Part shown: positions 59,770 through 64,000 of the stretch, one piece after another
Numbering within the stretch: the first letter of the stretch is position 1
Layout of the letters: every line of letters starts with the position of its first letter
NCBI RefSeq assembly: GCF_000204415.1
Contig: NC_015416.1
Location: 2,294,001-2,358,000, forward strand
Length of the DNA stretch: 64,000 bases
Source: Methanothrix soehngenii GP6
Lineage (GTDB): Archaea; Halobacteriota; Methanosarcinia; Methanotrichales; Methanotrichaceae
Direction of reading: 5' to 3'
The notes under the pieces: generated by a model
What the model was told of the DNA's origin: nothing
The model's database searches: none
The model's input: the letters and a program-made list of their open reading frames with translations, nothing else
Program-made: the position numbers and the translations under genes

Positions 59770-60771
59770 ATGGACCGGTTAACCCTGGCCTCAGTAGCCG
59801 CCCCCTTCCTGGCGAAAGGGGCGGAGGCTTTCTCCAAGAGCGCAGGTGAAACGCTGGGCGCAAAGGTGGGCGAGCTGTGTCAGGCAGTTGCAGACAAGTT
59901 CAGGGGCGACTCCGATGCAGAGGAGACCCTGGCCCTTGGCAAAAAGAGGCCGGATTCAAAAAGGCAAGAGAATGCTCTGCGGGAGGTCCTGGCAGAGAAG
60001 CTGGAGGCTGACCCGGATTTCGCCGTCAGTGAGCAGAGGCTGGTGGATGAATTAGAGAAAGGAGGCAGCAGGACGGTCTTCGACAAGCGAGGCCAGACCA
60101 TGCACGGCTCCCAGACCAATATTGCCGGCAGCTTCAGCGGGAATGTTCTTTTCAACCAGTTCAATGGTCCAGTATCTCTAGGAAGAGAAGCGGTAGACAT
60201 GCGGGGCTCGACGGGCGCAATCTACAAACCCTCCGGACCGGTCAACCAGCAATATCGATACTATTCTAAGGCGCGGGATGTATCCAGCAAAAGCGAAGGC
60301 CAGAGAAGGATAAAATGTATATTTCTGGCAGCCAATCCGAAGGGCACTCAACTTTTAGAGCGGGACAAGGAGATCTGGGAGATCACTGCTATGATTAGGG
60401 CTTAGAAGTATCGCGATTCTATCGATCACTCATCCGCCTGAGCTATCAGGCCTGATGATCTGCTCGAATTGGTAAACCAGCACAAACCCCAGATTGTGCA
60501 TTTCAGCGGACATGGCAGCGAAAAGGGTATGTTCTGCGAATATATCCAGGCTGCAATCTCCAAGGCGGTATATGAAGTCATAGATGACCAAGAGCCTTAT
60601 TCCGGCGAAGTGCCCGAATTAAAGGGCATTTGGGCAACTGGCAAAACTCAGCAAGAGTACCAGGATAATTTGAGGATGGCCATAGAAGACTGGATTGCGT
60701 TCAGTCTGAGATTCGATTTACCCATCCCGGTTATTGAAGGCCAAACCTTAAGAGCAGCAATCGAGGCATAA
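59770..60771 (+). pseudogene. CHAT-type protein gene with two in-frame stops, joined to a HicB-like antitoxin gene
   Basis: One frame runs the whole length. Residues 1-211: MDRLTLASVAAPFLAKGAEA, an alpha-helical N-terminal region, a low-complexity middle (GSQTNIAGSFSGNVLFNQFN) and the start of a CHAT-like domain (RIKCIFLAANPKGTQLLERD). An in-frame TAG (60403) and TGA (60439) follow, yet the same frame continues with RPDDLLELVNQHKPQIVHFS and GHGSEKG, the conserved CHAT motif with the active-site His. It then changes at about 60529 into HicB-like sequence. The gene is decayed and its 3' half was replaced by recombination. Confidence 0.75.
60529..60771 (+). CDS. hicB: HicB-family antitoxin-like protein
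   Basis: 80 aa from an ATG that lies inside the CHAT-like frame (MFCEYIQAAISKAVYEVIDD). It has QEPYSGEVPELKGIWATGKT and then DNLRMAIEDWIAFSLRFDLP, ending IPVIEGQTLRAAIEA. This is the partial RNase H fold of HicB antitoxins, minus the usual DNA-binding tail. No hicA toxin gene is adjacent, so it is an orphan. It may not be expressed, because it lacks its own ribosome binding site. Confidence 0.5.
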   Translation: MFCEYIQAAISKAVYEVIDDQEPYSGEVPELKGIWATGKTQQEYQDNLRMAIEDWIAFSLRFDLPIPVIEGQTLRAAIEA

Positions 60772-60836
60772 AGTACGTCAAAGCTGGCAAAAAGAGTTTC
60801 AGATTCGTTTGCACACTGCCTTTCTTTCACAATCCT

Positions 60837-61739
60837 TCAAACCTTCACCCGCAGCATCCTCTCGATCGCCCCTCTCGCCCGCACAGCGATCTCCTCTGGC
60901 ACAACAACCCGCGGCTCGAGCGTCTGCAAAGCCCGGAGGACATCGGGAAGGGTGGTTTTCTTCATATTCTGGCAGATGGCCTCATCGCTCAGAGGATAAA
61001 ACTCTCTATCCGGATGGGCCTTCTTCAGCCGGTAGATCATGCCCACCTCCGTGCCGATGATGTACTCCCGCGCCCGGTTGATATCGGGATGCTTGCACAT
61101 TCCTGCGGTGCTGTAGACGAAATCGGCCAGGTCGATCACCTCCGGCCGACACTCCGGATGGACCAGAACCTCCGCCTGAGGATGAAGCTTGCGAGCTGCC
61201 TTCACCATCTCCGGGGTGAATTGGTCATGAACATAGCAGTAGCCATCCCAGGGTATGATCTTCTTCTTCGTATGGCGGGCCACATAGGCAGCCAGGTTCC
61301 TGTCCGGCACGAATATGACCTCGTCTTCAGATAGCGATTCTACCACCTGCACCCCATTAGCAGATGTGCAGCAGATGTCGCTCTTCGCCTTGATCTCCGC
61401 AGTGGAGTTCACATAGCATACCACCGCTGCCTGAGGATAGAGAGCCTTCAATTCATCCAGTTGCTGGGGGGTGATCATGTGGGCCATGGGGCACCAAGCC
61501 CCTTTCACCGGCAGGACCACCCTCTTTTGCGGGGATAAGATAGCGGCCGTCTCCGCCATGAAGTCCACTCCGCAGAAGACTATAACCTCTGAGTCCAGGG
61601 CCGCTGCTGCCCGGGAAAGCTCCAGGGAGTCGCCCGCCAGATCCGCTATATCCTGAACCGCCGGTATCTGATAATTGTGGGCCAGAATCGTCGCCCGGCG
61701 TTCCTTCTTCAAAGCTTGAATCTCTTCTATCATAGCCAT
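60837..61739 (-). CDS. nadA: Quinolinate synthase A
   Basis: 300 aa. It condenses iminoaspartate and dihydroxyacetone phosphate to quinolinate for NAD synthesis, with a [4Fe-4S] cluster. Three cluster Cys candidates are in VIVFCGVDFMAETA, VLVHPECRPEVIDLADFVYS and EAICQNMKKTTLPDVLRAL; YVNSTAEIKAKSDICCTSAN is a conserved active-site region. Start is ATG 61739. It stands alone; the region upstream (61740-61872) is A/T-rich. Confidence 0.95.
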   Translation of the reverse strand: MAMIEEIQALKKERRATILAHNYQIPAVQDIADLAGDSLELSRAAAALDSEVIVFCGVDFMAETAAILSPQKRVVLPVKGAWCPMAHMITPQQLDELKALYPQAAVVCYVNSTAEIKAKSDICCTSANGVQVVESLSEDEVIFVPDRNLAAYVARHTKKKIIPWDGYCYVHDQFTPEMVKAARKLHPQAEVLVHPECRPEVIDLADFVYSTAGMCKHPDINRAREYIIGTEVGMIYRLKKAHPDREFYPLSDEAICQNMKKTTLPDVLRALQTLEPRVVVPEEIAVRARGAIERMLRVKV

Positions 61740-61872
61740 CGAGAACAGTCCCAGGGAATGGGAAACTATTATTTCAATCTATTTAGATAGGTTTTATGAA
61801 TATTATTAGCTCAATTAAACTGTAATTGATCCTGATCTGCATCATTTGAACTTATCGAATACCATCGGAATA

Positions 61873-62151
61873 TCATCCACCAATAACAGCAGTGAACAGG
61901 GCCAGCTCATCCCCATCCGCCAGCGGGGTCTCGAGCGACTGCAGGCTCTCGATGTTCTTTCCCGAGAGAAAGATGTTTACGTCCTCGCGCAGCCTTCCTT
62001 CCTTGAATAAAAGCGGCTCCAGCGAGGCGTGATCATGGCATAACAGGTTCAGAAGATCTCTTATCATTGCCCCCTCGCCTGGAAGATCGATATCTTTCTC
62101 CTTTCCCAGAATATTTCGAAATCCGGCAAACGACCTGATCTTAATCCTCAT
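61873..62151 (-). CDS. ThiS/MoaD-family sulfur-carrier protein
   Basis: About 92 aa beta-grasp protein that ends in the Gly-Gly needed for thiocarboxylate formation (ALFTAVIGG). Other features are MRIKIRSFAGFRNILGKEKD and FLSGKNIESLQSLETPLADG. The ATG overlaps the tfuA stop by 11 nt, so it is cotranscribed with ycaO-tfuA. It could deliver sulfur for thioamide formation in McrA or for molybdopterin or thiamine; the context favours the first, but this is inference. Confidence 0.85.
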   Translation of the reverse strand: MRIKIRSFAGFRNILGKEKDIDLPGEGAMIRDLLNLLCHDHASLEPLLFKEGRLREDVNIFLSGKNIESLQSLETPLADGDELALFTAVIGG

Positions 62152-62794
62152 CAATAGCTATCTCCTTTGCCCTCTCCAGGGCCCGGATGGCGTCCTCCAT
62201 CTTGAAGTCTCGCCGGTTGGAGGCCAGGAATGCGCGAAATCTCTCTATCTCCTCCTCTGCCACAAAGTCCCGCGCCCTCTCCATCATCATCTCATAGCTC
62301 CTCTCAGGAAAGTACAGAGCCTGTGCGCAGCGAAGGAGCCTGTCTTTTCCGACGGTGCCGATCGCTCCCTTCTGCCAGGCCTGCTCCAGATTGAAGCGGA
62401 TGTTCACCAGAGGCTCTGAATGCGGCTCAAACGTGAAAGGATCAAAGGTTAGCGCCACCTCATCATCTGATACCAGCATTCCTTTCTTATAGGCCTGATA
62501 GATGAGCCCTACTCCCTCCATGCCATAAACATCCAGCTCCGAGGCCCGCAGGGCTCCCATGCTCGACGCCCCCAGGACCCTCGCTCCTGCGTCCAATGCG
62601 TATATGACCTCTTTATGCGCCACAGAAGAGTCCTGAAAGAAGACCCCATCGATGAGAACGATGATCCGCGCTCCATCCTGGGCAGCCCGATAAACGTCAC
62701 CCCGCCGGGCAGGAGGCCGCCATTCAGCCTGCAGAATCTCCTCTGCCCTAGCTCTGGAGAGGCTTGGCCCTAGGAAGACGACGACTTCTGGCAT
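62141..62794 (-). CDS. tfuA: TfuA-like McrA glycine thioamidation activator
   Basis: 217 aa TfuA domain: [60 protein letters not shown] and GLIYQAYKKGMLVSDDEVAL. In methanogens TfuA works with YcaO to install thioglycine in the alpha subunit of methyl-coenzyme M reductase. Its start overlaps the end of ycaO by 47 nt. Confidence 0.93.
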   Translation of the reverse strand: MPEVVVFLGPSLSRARAEEILQAEWRPPARRGDVYRAAQDGARIIVLIDGVFFQDSSVAHKEVIYALDAGARVLGASSMGALRASELDVYGMEGVGLIYQAYKKGMLVSDDEVALTFDPFTFEPHSEPLVNIRFNLEQAWQKGAIGTVGKDRLLRCAQALYFPERSYEMMMERARDFVAEEEIERFRAFLASNRRDFKMEDAIRALERAKEIAIDED

Positions 62795-63968
62795 TCTTTA
62801 TCCTCTTGCCCACCCTTTCCCTGTCCACCCCAGCGATCTCAAGACCCGGGACGATCACCCTCACCACCGGAACGCCGATCTCTTCTCTGGTTAAATCGAC
62901 CACCACTGCTCGCTCCAGGCCCGCCTCTTCCAGCTTGCTGATCATGAACTTGATATCCAAAAGGAAGTCATTGCTCTCAAAAGACTGAATATCAGCAAAG
63001 CTCTTTTTCTCCCCGATATCAAACCAATAACGGTTGAGCCTCTTGGTCCTTTCGTATCCGATTTGCCGGCGGAAATCGGCGGTGACGGTATCCTCTCTTG
63101 CCCCGTGGATCTGGGTGAGCCGGCTCTGCGCCACCTCAGTCAGGGCGCGCAGCACCGCCACCCGGGCGCTGGTGTGGGTACCCATCCCAGTGGTGAGCAG
63201 AGTGGGATCGCGCAGCTTTATATCATCGGCAGCAGCCGCGCAGGTGGGGATGTCGATATCGCTGGTGATATCCCGCAGGTAGACATCCACCTCTGCTGCG
63301 GCGAACCTCTCCAGCAGGCCTTGTGCCTGTTCGTCAACAACATCAGATATCAGCGGCCCCATGTGCCTCGTCGCCTCCACTATTGCCCAGGCGTCTCTCT
63401 CTATAACCTCAGCTAGACCGTGGAATATCGCCTCTTCCATCATATTCCCTGAGGCGAGACCGCTGGTGTTGGTCCGAAAGAGCCTCTTGTAGTCAGAGGA
63501 CAGAGGATGAAATACCGCATTGGCTGGGACCTGTATCTCTTCGTCATTCATAATATCCCAGCCCAAAACCCAGGGGATCTCAGCGTCTGCATCCGCGACT
63601 GCTTCTGTGGGGAGTATCAGATCGACAGGGTTCAGAGCCTCGGCTTTCAGGCTGGAATAGCGGGCAATTGTCAGCTCCCTGTCTCGCACCTCTCCAGAGT
63701 AGCGCTCGAGCCCCTCCATCATCGCCGAGACCCTGGCCTCGACAGGAGTTGCCCCTTTGCCATTATAGACGGAGACCGCTCCCCGATCGGCCATCGGCCG
63801 GATGGAGGAGAAGACTGGTATACCGATTCGGTCCAGATTGGTTATATCGGCCACTCTGGTGATCCCGGCAGCGGGCAGCTTGGCCTCGATTCGCTTCTCA
63901 GTCTCCTCCGGGGATGCCGCCCGGTGAGTGTCCTCCTTGTATCTCTTTATGCAGGGCCCTAGCTTCAT
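62748..63968 (-). CDS. ycaO: YcaO-family McrA-glycine thioamidation protein
   Basis: 406 aa ATP-dependent YcaO enzyme that activates a peptide amide for thioamide formation at the McrA glycine. It begins [20 protein letters not shown], with the conserved [20 protein letters not shown] and [12 protein letters not shown] regions, [20 protein letters not shown] and [14 protein letters not shown] (metal/ATP-binding Glu residues), and [20 protein letters not shown]. Very tight 3' overlap with tfuA suggests coupling. The window ends just upstream, with a TATA-like GAATATAAA at 63992-64000. Confidence 0.95.
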   Translation of the reverse strand: MKLGPCIKRYKEDTHRAASPEETEKRIEAKLPAAGITRVADITNLDRIGIPVFSSIRPMADRGAVSVYNGKGATPVEARVSAMMEGLERYSGEVRDRELTIARYSSLKAEALNPVDLILPTEAVADADAEIPWVLGWDIMNDEEIQVPANAVFHPLSSDYKRLFRTNTSGLASGNMMEEAIFHGLAEVIERDAWAIVEATRHMGPLISDVVDEQAQGLLERFAAAEVDVYLRDITSDIDIPTCAAAADDIKLRDPTLLTTGMGTHTSARVAVLRALTEVAQSRLTQIHGAREDTVTADFRRQIGYERTKRLNRYWFDIGEKKSFADIQSFESNDFLLDIKFMISKLEEAGLERAVVVDLTREEIGVPVVRVIVPGLEIAGVDRERVGKRIKNARSRRLPRAKPLQS

Positions 63969-64000
63969 CGCCAGATCCTTGGGGAGCTATGGAATATAAA

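Noticed and set aside
60403-60405. In-frame TAG read as pyrrolysine in the CHAT-like gene
   Set aside because: A TGA follows 36 bases later in the same frame and the gene is fused to foreign sequence, so both are ordinary inactivating stops. No pyl genes are in the window.

Overview
The window is chromosomal DNA of a methanogenic archaeon, most likely a Methanothrix (Methanosaeta)-type member of the Methanosarcinales. The evidence is a complete archaeal-order ribosomal protein super-operon, archaeal-only genes (Rpp29, TrmY, Pus10, Rpb4, eL21, DUF655), TATA boxes in place of -35/-10 promoters, GGTGA/GGAGG ribosome binding sites, and the YcaO-TfuA pair that thioamidates methyl-coenzyme M reductase. 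Genus-level placement is inference from gene content and style. No rRNA, tRNA or CRISPR array was recognised.

Layout. (1) 1-12.8 kb, minus strand: a SPOUT-type RNA methyltransferase gene followed by L3-L4-L23-L2-S19-L22-S3-L29-Rpp29-S17-L14-L24-S4e-L5-S14-S8-L6-L32e-L19e-L18-S5-L30-L15-SecY. It is read from one TATA box near 12.82 kb and is tightly packed with ATGA overlaps; several true starts are TTG. (2) 13-25 kb: exported and membrane proteins of unknown function, a MATE exporter, bacterial-type UvrB next to an archaeal Ogg2 glycosylase, and two unrelated TnpB insertions. One TnpB element overwrites the 3' end of a small membrane gene; the other sits between a zinc-finger gene and pcm. 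(3) 24.4-28.3 kb: pcm, gpmI, an M20 peptidase and mobB. (4) 28.3-37.9 kb, an accessory region: a flavodoxin/ferredoxin pseudogene, two extracytoplasmic binding proteins, a decayed gene hit by a small MITE-like element, a large exported sulfatase convergent with its radical-SAM maturase, a VOC protein and an exported protein. (5) 38-45 kb: AlaX, a truncated UbiA gene, a divergent GltA/SudB (Nfn-like) pair, an internally deleted TnpB element, a formate/nitrite-family channel with an OFA-type MFS transporter, and a HAD hydrolase. (6) 46-51 kb: translation and RNA modification genes (TrmY, Pus10, eL21, RpoF, DUF655, RsmA). (7) 51-57 kb: an aldehyde dehydrogenase, then an HTH regulator followed by a sulfur-transfer run, LarE - cysteine desulfurase - FdhD - Ncs6/TtuA-type thiolase. 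(8) 57-60.8 kb, an accessory patch: IS1634-type transposase, HepT-MntA toxin-antitoxin and a CHAT/HicB chimeric pseudogene. (9) 60.8-64 kb: NadA, then YcaO-TfuA-ThiS/MoaD.

Four points stand out. A family of short elements has GGCTCYTCGCT terminal inverted repeats; three copies are seen, and one is flanked by a perfect 8-bp target duplication. Three genes (formate channel, sulfatase, binding-protein/Cache fusion) appear to begin at AUA, AUU or AUC codons placed 7-8 nt after a GGAGG ribosome binding site. Sulfur handling is concentrated in two clusters, including a sulfur-carrier-like gene overlapping tfuA. Several genes are visibly decaying: the TnpB remnant, UbiA fragment, ferredoxin pseudogene and CHAT-HicB chimera.
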